The position numbers and the translations under genes are program-made. 46,493 nt of DNA from Bryobacterales bacterium (lineage in GTDB: Bacteria > Acidobacteriota > Terriglobia > Bryobacterales > Bryobacteraceae): positions 1-46,493 of the forward strand of contig JADLBD010000067.1 of NCBI GenBank assembly GCA_020847975.1. The letters run 5' to 3'. Shown one piece after another: positions 34,547 through 41,953 of this stretch. The first letter of the stretch is position 1. Every line of letters starts with the position of its first letter. The notes beneath the pieces were generated by a model, which was not told where the DNA came from, did not search any database, and saw nothing but the letters and a program-made list of their open reading frames with translations.

Positions 34547-35229
34547 TTTTCCAGATGCATCTCTCCGAACGCCGAGGGGGTGTGGTAGGAGGGATTGTTC
34601 ACCGGTCTCCAGGCGAGGTAGACGCGCGGCTCCGGTCCCTGGATACGGTAAAGGTTGATGCGCATCCGGTTACCCGCCTTGGCAGGCCTGTTGTCGACGG
34701 AGGAAACCGGAATTTTCAACTCCCCGTACCAGATTTTCTTCGCCTCATCAATGCGCGCCTTCACCGTGAACCCGGAATCCCAGTGTATGTCGGCGCGGAT
34801 GCGGGGTTCCTTGTGATGGATGTCGAGATCCACCCATTCGCCCTGCGGCGACATCTCGAATTCCTTGTAGAGGTGAATGTCGTTGAAGTCGGAGCCGATG
34901 AAGACTTCGGCGACGTCCCAATTCCACAGGTTGTTGGTCTCCGTGGTGGTGGAAGGCGATGGCTTCATGTACAGAGCCTCATAGGGGCATACGAACAGGA
35001 AGTAGAGGTTGTCTTTCGTCCATCGCGCGCGGACTTCCGTGCGATGGCCCGCCACAGGCTTGCCGAAGCGGTCATTGGAGATGATTACCGGTTTGACCGG
35101 CTTCCATTGCGGGGCGCCGGGGTCGGCCGTCAACGCAAAGTCCTGTTTGGAGAATTTACTCTTGATGACGCCCGCATCCTGGGCGGACAGCACGGTGGCA
35201 AAAAGCATAAGGCAATATAAATGTTTCAT
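34543..35229 (-). CDS. Exported CBM9-like carbohydrate-binding protein
   Basis: 228 residues from ATG 35229, where the signal peptide MKHLYCLMLFATVLSAQ begins and the start overlaps the S9 peptidase stop as ATGA. A longer frame reaches 35475 but lies inside the peptidase gene. The mature part matches the carbohydrate-binding CBM9-like fold: RWTKDNLYFLFVCPYEALY, WDVAEVFIGSDF, EFEMSPQGEWVDLDIH and a closing YLAWRPVNNPSYHTPSAFG. These proteins bind sugars outside the cytoplasm or are attached to enzymes. In this operon it is sandwiched between a peptidase and two sugar-phosphate mutases. Confidence 0.87.
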   Translation of the reverse strand: MKHLYCLMLFATVLSAQDAGVIKSKFSKQDFALTADPGAPQWKPVKPVIISNDRFGKPVAGHRTEVRARWTKDNLYFLFVCPYEALYMKPSPSTTTETNNLWNWDVAEVFIGSDFNDIHLYKEFEMSPQGEWVDLDIHHKEPRIRADIHWDSGFTVKARIDEAKKIWYGELKIPVSSVDNRPAKAGNRMRINLYRIQGPEPRVYLAWRPVNNPSYHTPSAFGEMHLEK

Positions 35230-37223
35230 GGGTTTGGGAAATGTTTCCGGTACCATTGGATGGACCGGTCGATGGAATCCACCACGTGTTTGGTCTCCCG
35301 CAGTCCGTGGCCTTCCCGCGGGTAGCGTACCATCACCGTTTCGACGCCCGCATCCTTGAGGGCAATGTAGAACTGCTCGGATTCGGCAATGGGGACATCG
35401 TTGTCGTTTTCGCCATGCAGCAGCATCACCGGCGTCTTCACCTGCGCGACTTTGCGCAGCGAGGAGCGCCTCCACATTTCGTCCATCAAATCGCCCTGGT
35501 GGGGAAAAATGCCGAACTCCATCTGCTCGTACATGTTGTAGTACGTCATGTAGTTATAGCTCACCAGATTGATGATGGGGGCCAGCGGAATGGCGGCTTT
35601 GAAGATGTTGGTCTGCGTCACCAGCCAGGCGCTCAACTGCCCGCCATAGCTGCCGCCTTCGATTCCCATGCGGCCGCGGTCAATCCAGGGATTGCGGCGG
35701 ATGGCGGCATTCACGGCGTAGAGCACGTCCTGTCCTTCATTTCCGTTCTGGTCGCCGAACACCGCGTCGGCGAACTTCTGGCCGTAGCCCGTGCTTCCCC
35801 GGTAGTTCACCATCAGGGAAGCCCAGCCCAGCGCCGCGTAGACCTGGTTCTTGAAGTTGAACGCCGGACCCTGCTGACCGTGGGGACCGCCGTGGATGTT
35901 GACGATCAGCGGATGCTTCGAAGCGGCCGAGCGGCCCAGTGGAAAGGTGAGAAACGCTTCGACTTCGTATTTGAAATCGTTGCTGAGGAAGGTGAAGGCT
36001 TCCACTTCGGCAATCGCCTTCCCGTTGAGAACCGCGTCATTCAAGCGTGTCAGTTGCTTCGCGCCGCCTGCCTCGAGCAGAAACAACTGGGCGAGATCAC
36101 GAGGGCTGCTGAATGTGTAGGCGACCCGGTTGCCCTTCGCCACCGACCAGGAACCCACCTGTCCTCGTTCGGCAATCACGGGTTGAGCGGCGCCGCCATG
36201 GACCGGCAGACTGTACAGACGGACGTTGCCTCTGTGCTGCACTGTGAAGTAGAGACTTTGCCCGTCGGGGGACCACTCCGGCTCTCCCTGGCGGTTGTCG
36301 ACCGCCTTGCCGATCTCCGTTCTCGCGCTACCATCGGCATTCATGACCCACACGTGGGTGTCTTCCATGGTGGTTTCGAGATCAGTGAGGCCGCGGCGGG
36401 TGCCGAGGTAGGCGATCCGCTTTCCATCGGGAGACCAGCGCGGTTGATACTCCGCATACTCCGTGGCTGTGACACGGCGAATCCTGCCGTCATGCGGCCG
36501 CACGGTCCAGATGTCGTCGTTGAAAAACTGCTCGCTGTCCGGTTCGCGATTGGAGACGAACAGGATCTCCTCGCCGTTCGGCGACCAGTCGAGGGAGTGC
36601 TCATAGAACGGGCCATCGGTGAGTTGGCGGATGGCTCCGTCCGCCACGCCGGCAAGAAAAATATGAAGCCGCCTGTTGTCGTTGAACCGTGTGTTCCCCT
36701 CAGAATAGTTGGGCTTGTAGAGGTAGCGGGTGATGACCACCGGATCGCCGGAAGCTTCCTGCGTTTCCGGTCCGGGGCGGGCGTCGATGAAGGCGATCTG
36801 CTTGCTGTCGGGAGACCAGGCGATGCTCGCGCCGACGAACGTCAGTGGCGCGTTGGTGCCTTCCATTTTCGAATAGAAGCGTGGAGTTGACCCATCGGCA
36901 TTGGCTACCACCAGGCCGGTGTTGCCGCCGGCTTCGCCCTCGTAGGCGATCTTGCGGCTGTCCGGAGACCATACCGGATTCGACGACGAACCGCCGCTGA
37001 TCTGAATGTGAGCCCCGCTGGCCAGAGTGAGGATTTCGATCTTCGAATAAGGCCGCCCAGCCCCTTCGTTGTACGAAACCGTGTAGGCAATGCGCGAGCC
37101 ATCGGGCGAAAACCGCACCGCCCCCACGGAGCGCAGCTTGTACTGGTCACTGCTCTGCAATCTCCCGGACTGCGCCGAGGCCTGCCAGGCAATGGCGAGA
37201 GCCAGCAGATAGCGAAAAGTCAT
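35226..37223 (-). CDS. S9 family prolyl-oligopeptidase-like serine peptidase
   Basis: 665 residues: a signal peptide (MTFRYLLALAIAWQASAQ), a TolB/WD40-like beta-propeller (about 25-400) and an alpha/beta-hydrolase domain. The catalytic triad is Ser525 (GGSYGG), Asp607 (HGENDNDVP) and His639 (REGHGL). Exported acylaminoacyl/dipeptidyl peptidases of this type trim peptides in the periplasm. It follows the DegT gene with an ATGA overlap, and the CBM9-like gene follows with another. Confidence 0.93.
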   Translation of the reverse strand: MTFRYLLALAIAWQASAQSGRLQSSDQYKLRSVGAVRFSPDGSRIAYTVSYNEGAGRPYSKIEILTLASGAHIQISGGSSSNPVWSPDSRKIAYEGEAGGNTGLVVANADGSTPRFYSKMEGTNAPLTFVGASIAWSPDSKQIAFIDARPGPETQEASGDPVVITRYLYKPNYSEGNTRFNDNRRLHIFLAGVADGAIRQLTDGPFYEHSLDWSPNGEEILFVSNREPDSEQFFNDDIWTVRPHDGRIRRVTATEYAEYQPRWSPDGKRIAYLGTRRGLTDLETTMEDTHVWVMNADGSARTEIGKAVDNRQGEPEWSPDGQSLYFTVQHRGNVRLYSLPVHGGAAQPVIAERGQVGSWSVAKGNRVAYTFSSPRDLAQLFLLEAGGAKQLTRLNDAVLNGKAIAEVEAFTFLSNDFKYEVEAFLTFPLGRSAASKHPLIVNIHGGPHGQQGPAFNFKNQVYAALGWASLMVNYRGSTGYGQKFADAVFGDQNGNEGQDVLYAVNAAIRRNPWIDRGRMGIEGGSYGGQLSAWLVTQTNIFKAAIPLAPIINLVSYNYMTYYNMYEQMEFGIFPHQGDLMDEMWRRSSLRKVAQVKTPVMLLHGENDNDVPIAESEQFYIALKDAGVETVMVRYPREGHGLRETKHVVDSIDRSIQWYRKHFPNP

Positions 37224-38356
37224 CTCCTTACAATAGCGCGGCGGATGACCCCCGCAACCTCATGCATCAGTTCTTCCTCTCCGAGGAGAAGATAGTGCGG
37301 CAGCCAGAAGGCATCGCGAATGCAGGCTTCGGCGTTCGGGCATGGTTCGACGCGGCAGGGCGTGTCGCGGTAGACGGGGTTTTCGTACAGCGTATGGGGA
37401 TAGAAGGGAGTACACGGCACTCCTGCTTCCTGAAGCATGGAGTGGAATTCGTCGCGGCTCATGCCGAACTTCTTCTCATCGATGCGCCCCAGCAGCAGGT
37501 ACCAGGAATTGGCGGTAATGCGCGAGTCGATGTCCTGCCAATGGATTCCTTCGAGATCCTCGAGTTCTTCCATCAGCAGGGCTACGTTGCGCGCGCGGGT
37601 GGCAATTTGCGACGGAAGCCGCTCCAGTTGCGCCAGCAGCACGGCTGCCTGCAAACCTGTCAGACGAAGGTTGGTAGCCAGGATGAAGTGATGAAAGAAG
37701 GTGGCTCCGGGACGCCTGCCGCAATTGCCGAATGAGCGCATCGCCGCCGCCAGTGACTCGTCGCTGGTCAACACAATGCCGCCTTCACCCGCGGTCATCA
37801 CCTTTCCGTTCTGGAAACTGAATGAGGATGCCCGGCCGAGGCTGCCCGCGCGACGGTGGTTCCACTCGCTGCCCTGCGCGTGCGCGGCGTCTTCGAGCAG
37901 AAGAACCCCGTGCGCGGAAGCGATGGCCTGAAGCCTGTCCATATCGGCAAGAGCGCCGCCGAAGTGCACTGCGAGGATAGCTTTCGTCTTAGGGCTGATG
38001 GCGGCCTCCACCCGTTCCGAATCCATGTTGAACGTGTATGGCTCAATGTCCACGAAGACGGGCGCCGCGCCCACGCGGGAAACCGCCGTGGCTGTGGAGA
38101 CGAAGGAAATCGCCGGCACAATCACCTCGTCCCCGCCGCCGATTCCCAGGCTCGAGAGCAGCATCTCGAGTGTCAGGGAGCCGTTGACCGCGCTGACTCC
38201 GTAGCGGCAGTGCTGAAATGCGGCAAACTGCTGCTCGAACCTTCCTACCATCTCGTGGTACCCGCCCCATTGTTTGCTTCGGAGCACCTCTTCGATCAGT
38301 TCCCGCTCCCGCCCATCCGCTACCGGCCATTGAGGTATTTGCATCTCTTCCAGCAT
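37220..38356 (-). CDS. DegT/DnrJ/EryC1/StrS family aminotransferase
   Basis: A 378-residue PLP aminotransferase of the sugar type. The Schiff-base lysine is Lys185 (SFQNGKVMTAGEGG), and DAAHA (156-160) holds the Asp that pairs with the ring nitrogen. SAVNGSLTLEMLL near the N-terminus carries the phosphate-binding segment. Members add an amino group to keto-sugars on nucleotides or form related amino-cyclitols. As first gene of the ATGA-coupled operon with two phosphohexomutases, it fits the making of an amino sugar. Start ATG 38356; an ATG at 38344 is also possible and is preceded by GGAAGAG. The 39-bp divergent spacer to 38396 should hold its promoter. Confidence 0.92.
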   Translation of the reverse strand: MLEEMQIPQWPVADGRERELIEEVLRSKQWGGYHEMVGRFEQQFAAFQHCRYGVSAVNGSLTLEMLLSSLGIGGGDEVIVPAISFVSTATAVSRVGAAPVFVDIEPYTFNMDSERVEAAISPKTKAILAVHFGGALADMDRLQAIASAHGVLLLEDAAHAQGSEWNHRRAGSLGRASSFSFQNGKVMTAGEGGIVLTSDESLAAAMRSFGNCGRRPGATFFHHFILATNLRLTGLQAAVLLAQLERLPSQIATRARNVALLMEELEDLEGIHWQDIDSRITANSWYLLLGRIDEKKFGMSRDEFHSMLQEAGVPCTPFYPHTLYENPVYRDTPCRVEPCPNAEACIRDAFWLPHYLLLGEEELMHEVAGVIRRAIVRR

Positions 38357-38395
38357 ACCGAGGCTCTAAGATGAAAAGAGAACTCCTTATCCCTC

Positions 38396-38668
38396 ATGAG
38401 CGTATTCAAAGAGAAGAGCGACGAACTGGAAAACTACGAGTTTCAAATGGGGCTGGAACGCGGGCGGCTCGCGTTGACGCTCGATTTGCTGACGGATGCC
38501 CTGGTGATGGTTGGGCAGCACGGCGTATATTGCCAAAGCGCGCGCCAGCCCGGAAAGCCGGCGATGGACATCCAGATTGTGCAAAAGTGCATCAACGACG
38601 CCAAAGACCTGGTGGGGAGTGTGATGCAGGAGATTCAGAGGAAGAAGAAGCCGCCGGTTGGGGAATGA
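38396..38668 (+). CDS. Small conserved-looking protein of unknown function
   Basis: 90 residues, mostly helical, with charged ends and a central hydrophobic helix (RLALTLDLLTDALVMVG). It has one Cys at 46 and one at 65, no signal peptide and no recognised domain. It is divergent from the DegT gene and may be a cytosolic adapter. Start at ATG 38396 lacks a clear ribosome-binding site, so the gene call is moderate. Confidence 0.55.
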   Translation: MSVFKEKSDELENYEFQMGLERGRLALTLDLLTDALVMVGQHGVYCQSARQPGKPAMDIQIVQKCINDAKDLVGSVMQEIQRKKKPPVGE

Positions 38669-38788
38669 GGTACTCTGGGTACCGGGACCAGCTTAGTAGG
38701 AAAGTACCGGGCGAAGGCGTAGTACGGTCTTCCCCTAAGAGATCTAGCTTAAAACGCCCCTCCTTGGTATTTTCCTTAGTTACGGTAT
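38669..38788. other. 120-bp structured leader before the sensor kinase
   Basis: No gene. It opens with the hairpin GGTAC-TCTGG-GTACC (38669-38683). The next bases, GGGACC, can pair with a later GGTC-TT-CCC, and the string TACCGGG occurs twice. It may be a structured RNA or a regulatory leader; I match it to no known riboswitch. Confidence 0.35.
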
Positions 38789-40429
38789 ATGGAGATCACC
38801 ATCATCTTCACGGTCGGCATTCTGCTAGCGATTGCTGCCGGCCTGCCTGCCATATTTCTCCAATGGCAACTGGGGCGCCGTCTCCAGATGGAAAAACGGG
38901 AGCAGGAAGCGCGCCTGCGAAAGCTGGAAGAAGGCTCGCCTGATCCCATGTTCACGATCGACGAACAAGGCTGCATCCGTTCGTTCAATGCTGCCGCTGA
39001 GCAGACTTTCGGCTACCGGGCGAGGGAGATCATTGGCCGCAGCATCGGCATCCTGATCCCAACGGCATCGAGCCTCAACGAACCGGGCCGGGGGGTGGAA
39101 TCATTACTCGCCGCGCAACGCACGCCTGGCGGAGTTGGAGTGGAAATCACGGGACAACGGAAGAACGGCACTTATGTACCACTGCACTTCCACCTGACCG
39201 AGTCCGCGGAACACGGCCACGCGATTTATCATGCGGTGGCGCGGGATCTTTCCGAGCGCCAGGTGGCAGCACTGAACGCCAGGGATGCACAATTCCTCGA
39301 TGGGATTCTGAACTCGATCGGGGCGGCTGTGCTGGTGGTAGACCGGGAAGGAATGGTGGTGAAACACAACCGCGCATTCGAAGAACTGACGGGCTATCGC
39401 GGTCCGGAACCCGCCGGGAGGCATTATTGGGAACTGCTGCTGCCGCAGGAGGAGTGGCCGCGAACTCAGATCGCGATCGCTGACCTGATCGCCGGCGGAG
39501 GGCAACAGAAAGGGGAAGCGGCTTGGCGCACCAAGGACGGCGAGACGCTTCCGGTGCACACCGCGGTCTCCTCGCTGCGGGCAGGAAATCTTCAGCCTGG
39601 TTCGGCAGTGGTGGTGGCTTTTCCAATCCCGGAATCGCACCGCGAAGAATTCGCCGGATCGATGGAAGCAGTGGAACGTCTTGCCGGCGGCATCGCCCAG
39701 CAATTCAACGATCTGCTCACCTCGATCAATGGGTACAGCGAACTCGTCCTGCACGCGCTGCATCCGGAGGATCCGCTGCGGCGTGACGTGGAAGAGATCA
39801 AGAAGGCCGGAGAGCGCGCCACAGCGCTTACCAGCCAATTGCTCGCCTTCAGCCGCAAGCAGCCGATGAAGGCTACCGTTTTCGGGCTGAACGACCTGAT
39901 CCACGGGATGAAGTCGATGCTTCAGATGCTGCTGGGGGACAAGATCCAGATCAGCACCATCCTCGATCTGGAACTGAGCCGGGTGAAGGCGGACTCGGGC
40001 TGGCTCGAGCAGGCGATTCTGAATCTCGCCGTGAATGCTCGCGATGCCATGCCCGGCGGCGGCAAACTCACTTTGGAAACAGCCAACGCCAACCTCGACG
40101 TCCCAACCGCTCGCCGCCTCGCACAGCTTCCGGCCGGTGATTACGTCGTTCTCACAGTCTCCGACACTGGCCGGGGGATGGACCCCGATACACGGCAGCA
40201 CATGTTCGAGCCGTTCTTCACTACGAAGCGGTCGGGTAAAGGAATGGGTCTGGGGCTGTCAACGGTCTACGGGGTCGTGCGGCAGTTGGGCGGGAACGTG
40301 GTCGTGCAAAGCATTCCGGGGAGCGGAACCAGCGTGCGCCTGTATCTGCCCGCCTATGCGGAGGCGGAGGAGCCGGAACCGGCGCGTGGTTTGTTCCTGG
40401 TACGGGGCGCGAGCGCCGGTTCGCGGTGA
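38789..40429 (+). CDS. PAS sensor kinase-like protein lacking the phospho-accepting histidine
   Basis: 546 residues: one membrane helix (about 5-25), a short coiled coil, two PAS domains (about 46-155 and 165-285), then HisKA and HATPase regions. The HisKA motif, normally AHDFNNLL, is AQQFNDLL at 303-310. Gln304, encoded by CAG at 39698-39700, stands where the phospho-accepting His should be, and Gln305 replaces the Asp. The ATP-binding half looks intact: Asn416 (NLAVNARDAM), Asp459 (DTGRGMD), FEPFFTTK and GMGLGLS. It therefore probably binds ATP but cannot autophosphorylate at the usual site, unless phosphorylated by a partner. No response-regulator gene is adjacent. Confidence 0.88.
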   Translation: MEITIIFTVGILLAIAAGLPAIFLQWQLGRRLQMEKREQEARLRKLEEGSPDPMFTIDEQGCIRSFNAAAEQTFGYRAREIIGRSIGILIPTASSLNEPGRGVESLLAAQRTPGGVGVEITGQRKNGTYVPLHFHLTESAEHGHAIYHAVARDLSERQVAALNARDAQFLDGILNSIGAAVLVVDREGMVVKHNRAFEELTGYRGPEPAGRHYWELLLPQEEWPRTQIAIADLIAGGGQQKGEAAWRTKDGETLPVHTAVSSLRAGNLQPGSAVVVAFPIPESHREEFAGSMEAVERLAGGIAQQFNDLLTSINGYSELVLHALHPEDPLRRDVEEIKKAGERATALTSQLLAFSRKQPMKATVFGLNDLIHGMKSMLQMLLGDKIQISTILDLELSRVKADSGWLEQAILNLAVNARDAMPGGGKLTLETANANLDVPTARRLAQLPAGDYVVLTVSDTGRGMDPDTRQHMFEPFFTTKRSGKGMGLGLSTVYGVVRQLGGNVVVQSIPGSGTSVRLYLPAYAEAEEPEPARGLFLVRGASAGSR

Positions 40430-40437
40430 GAACCGGC
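40415..40437. terminator. Hairpin spanning the kinase stop codon
   Basis: GCCGGTTC (40415-40422) and GAACCGGC (40430-40437) form a perfect 8-bp stem around a 7-base loop that holds the TGA stop. The nearest T-run is at 40512-40519, so this is terminator-like but not classical. Confidence 0.35.
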
Positions 40438-40526
40438 CGGCGCCTTCCGCAACGAGTGCTCCGGCTGATTATCCGAAGCCCAGTCAAATTCCCCGCGGTC
40501 AGCACGTAAGATTTTTTTTCGCGCGA

Positions 40527-40553
40527 TGTCGAAATCCGTACTCCAGTTCCGAC
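40527..40553 (+). promoter_or_regulatory. ECF42-type promoter of the YCII/DGPF gene
   Basis: TGTCGA (40527-40532), 17 bases, then CGAC (40550-40553). This fits the TGTCGA / CG(A or T)C signature reported for ECF42 sigma factors, whose known targets are DGPF/YCII genes. The pattern is recalled from published ECF42 work, not searched. It would start transcription about 40 bases before the ATG at 40603. Confidence 0.6.
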
Positions 40554-40602
40554 TCATCGGTGCAAACTCGCTCATGTTTGAGAATCGAAAGGATCTGGAA
40601 GT

Positions 40603-41007
40603 ATGAAATTCATTCTGATGATGGGAATGAAGACCGACCCGGAGAGCATGTCCAAGGGCATCATGACGTGGCCGAAGGAGGACATCCAGGCGCACATTCA
40701 GTTTATGATGGGCCTCAACAGGAAATTGAAGGAAGACGGAGAACTGGTGTCGGCGGAAGGGCTGGCATGGCCGAGCGAGGCGAAGATTGTTCGCGCCGCG
40801 GCTGATGGAACGCCGATCACTGACGGAGTGTTCCCGGAATCAAAGGAATTCCTGATCGGGTACTGGACCATCGACGTGGAAAATGCGGAACGCGCGTATC
40901 AGATTGCCGCGCGCGCATCGTCCGCTCCCGGGCCCGGCGGGGCGGCGCTGAACATGCCCATCGAGGTGCGGCAGATCATGAGCGGACCACCGGAAGAGTT
41001 CGCATAA
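40603..41007 (+). CDS. YCII/DGPF-domain protein
   Basis: A 134-residue YCII-family protein with the hallmark DGPF-type motif here as DGVFPESKEFLIGYW (about 79-93). Such proteins form dimeric ferredoxin-like folds of unknown function and are classic companions of ECF42 sigma factors. The start ATG has AAGGA about ten bases upstream. An ECF42-type promoter lies at 40527-40553, and an internally deleted remnant of a sigma gene follows 13 bases after the stop. Confidence 0.88.
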   Translation: MKFILMMGMKTDPESMSKGIMTWPKEDIQAHIQFMMGLNRKLKEDGELVSAEGLAWPSEAKIVRAAADGTPITDGVFPESKEFLIGYWTIDVENAERAYQIAARASSAPGPGGAALNMPIEVRQIMSGPPEEFA

Positions 41008-41019
41008 GGAGGCCGGATC

Positions 41020-41211
41020 ATGACAGATCTTCCGGAAATCACACCCGTGACCTCAACGGACTTCGAGCAACTGTCTTGAGAACTGGCGCCGCGGGTTCTC
41101 GGAGTCCTGGTCCGCCGCTATCGCGATTTTGCAGCCGCGACCCGAACGGGAAGCCTGCCGGAACGCAACTACCTGCTTGCGAAGGCGGCGCGATTGCGGG
41201 AATTCTTCTGA
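41020..41211 (+). pseudogene. Remnant of an ECF42-type sigma factor gene
   Basis: ATG 41020, with a perfect AAGGAGG at 41006-41012, opens a frame that meets TGA at 41077-41079 after 19 codons. In the same frame the next codons read LAPRVLGVLVRRYRDFAAA, the start of ECF sigma region 2. They pass without a break into LPERNYLLAKAARL, which resembles the TPR-like C-terminal end of ECF42 factors, then stop at 41209. So the middle (several hundred codons) is deleted and an internal stop is added. The ribosome-binding site is still intact, suggesting recent loss. Confidence 0.75.
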
Positions 41212-41223
41212 GAAGCCGGGAAC

Positions 41224-41667
41224 TCAACGTGAGAATGGAAGCGCGCCCAACCAGCGTACGGGGAGATGAGCAGCCAGCGCGTTGGCCAGCTGCTCATCGG
41301 CCGTCACCATAGAGATTCCCGACACCACGGCCAGCGCCACATAGATGGAATCGTAGACTGTTCGGTCAAAGGTGACAGCGAGCGCGAAAGCGTCTTTCCA
41401 CAAGGATGCCGATGGGATGGTAATGAGTGGGCTGCCCTCGAGAGCGGCTATCGCTTCCTCGGCTGTTTGACGAGTCATTCGATTCACGCGAACGGCCTTC
41501 CAGAGAATGTTGCCGAGTTCCGGCCAGAACAGGTCCGGAACTTCGATTTTCAGATGGCCTGCCGCGTGTTCCTCCAGCAGTTGCCGAGCCTCTATTGCAA
41601 GGGGCTCCTGCGCCGAGGGAAGAAACCACTTGGCGGCTACACTTGCATCGACTACATAGGATTTCAA
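41224..41667 (-). CDS. vapC: VapC-type PIN-domain toxin
   Basis: A 147-residue PIN ribonuclease. The acidic site is Asp7 (YVVDASVAAKW), Glu50 (FWPELGNILW), Asp106 (YDSIYVALA) and Asp124 (TADEQL), all four present. The start is TTG at 41667, which overlaps the antitoxin stop as TTGA and has GGGAGG eight to nine bases upstream. A longer frame from 41754 lies inside the antitoxin gene. It is an intact toxin coupled to the antitoxin; the targets, usually tRNA or rRNA, are unknown. Confidence 0.92.
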   Translation of the reverse strand: MKSYVVDASVAAKWFLPSAQEPLAIEARQLLEEHAAGHLKIEVPDLFWPELGNILWKAVRVNRMTRQTAEEAIAALEGSPLITIPSASLWKDAFALAVTFDRTVYDSIYVALAVVSGISMVTADEQLANALAAHLPVRWLGALPFSR

Positions 41668-41915
41668 CGCAGCCGGTCCTCCCGCTGCATCTCCTCCGCC
41701 GTTGGAAAGCGCCGCGTCGAGCGCGGCCGTCTGGCGCGGAGCCGTAGCGCACACTGGAGGAGTGATCTCCGCCGCGCCAGTTCGTCCGGAGTGGGGACAT
41801 TCTCACGAAGCAGAGAAGTCACTTCAGCGGAAATCGACTTTCCGTGCTCCCTGGCTCGAGTCCGCAGCGCTTCGTACAGGTCTTCCGGCAGGTTCTCGAC
41901 GTAAAGAGTGGGCAT
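41664..41915 (-). CDS. FitA/VapB-type ribbon-helix-helix antitoxin
   Basis: 83 residues. The N-terminal ribbon-helix-helix (about 1-40; PTLYVENLPEDLYEALRTRA, then SAEVTSLLRE) binds DNA, and the Arg-rich C-terminus (RRFPTAEEMQRED) should wrap around the toxin. It overlaps vapC at its stop. A tandem operator lies right before its ATG at 41915, so self-repression is likely. Confidence 0.9.
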   Translation of the reverse strand: MPTLYVENLPEDLYEALRTRAREHGKSISAEVTSLLRENVPTPDELARRRSLLQCALRLRARRPRSTRRFPTAEEMQREDRLR

Positions 41916-41920
41916 AGAGT

Positions 41921-41953
41921 CTTCCTAGGAAAATTCTAGCACTTCCCTAGAAA
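41921..41953. promoter_or_regulatory. Two operator-like repeats upstream of the antitoxin gene
   Basis: CTTCCTAGGAAA (41921-41932, containing the perfect palindrome TTCCTAGGAA) and CTTCCCTAGAAA (41942-41953) are 21 bases apart, two turns of the helix. They fill the gap between the tadC stop and the antitoxin start. This is the expected layout of ribbon-helix-helix autoregulation. Confidence 0.65.

Noticed and set aside
35230..35475. 82-residue extension of the CBM9-like protein
   Set aside because: Lies inside the S9 gene; ATG 35229 gives a signal peptide and an ATGA overlap.
35241..36890. 549-residue plus-strand frame antisense to the S9 peptidase
   Set aside because: No start signal or domain; peptidase catalytic triad is on the minus strand.
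38669..38788. Cyclic-di-GMP (GEMM) riboswitch
   Set aside because: The region is structured but lacks the conserved GEMM core strings.
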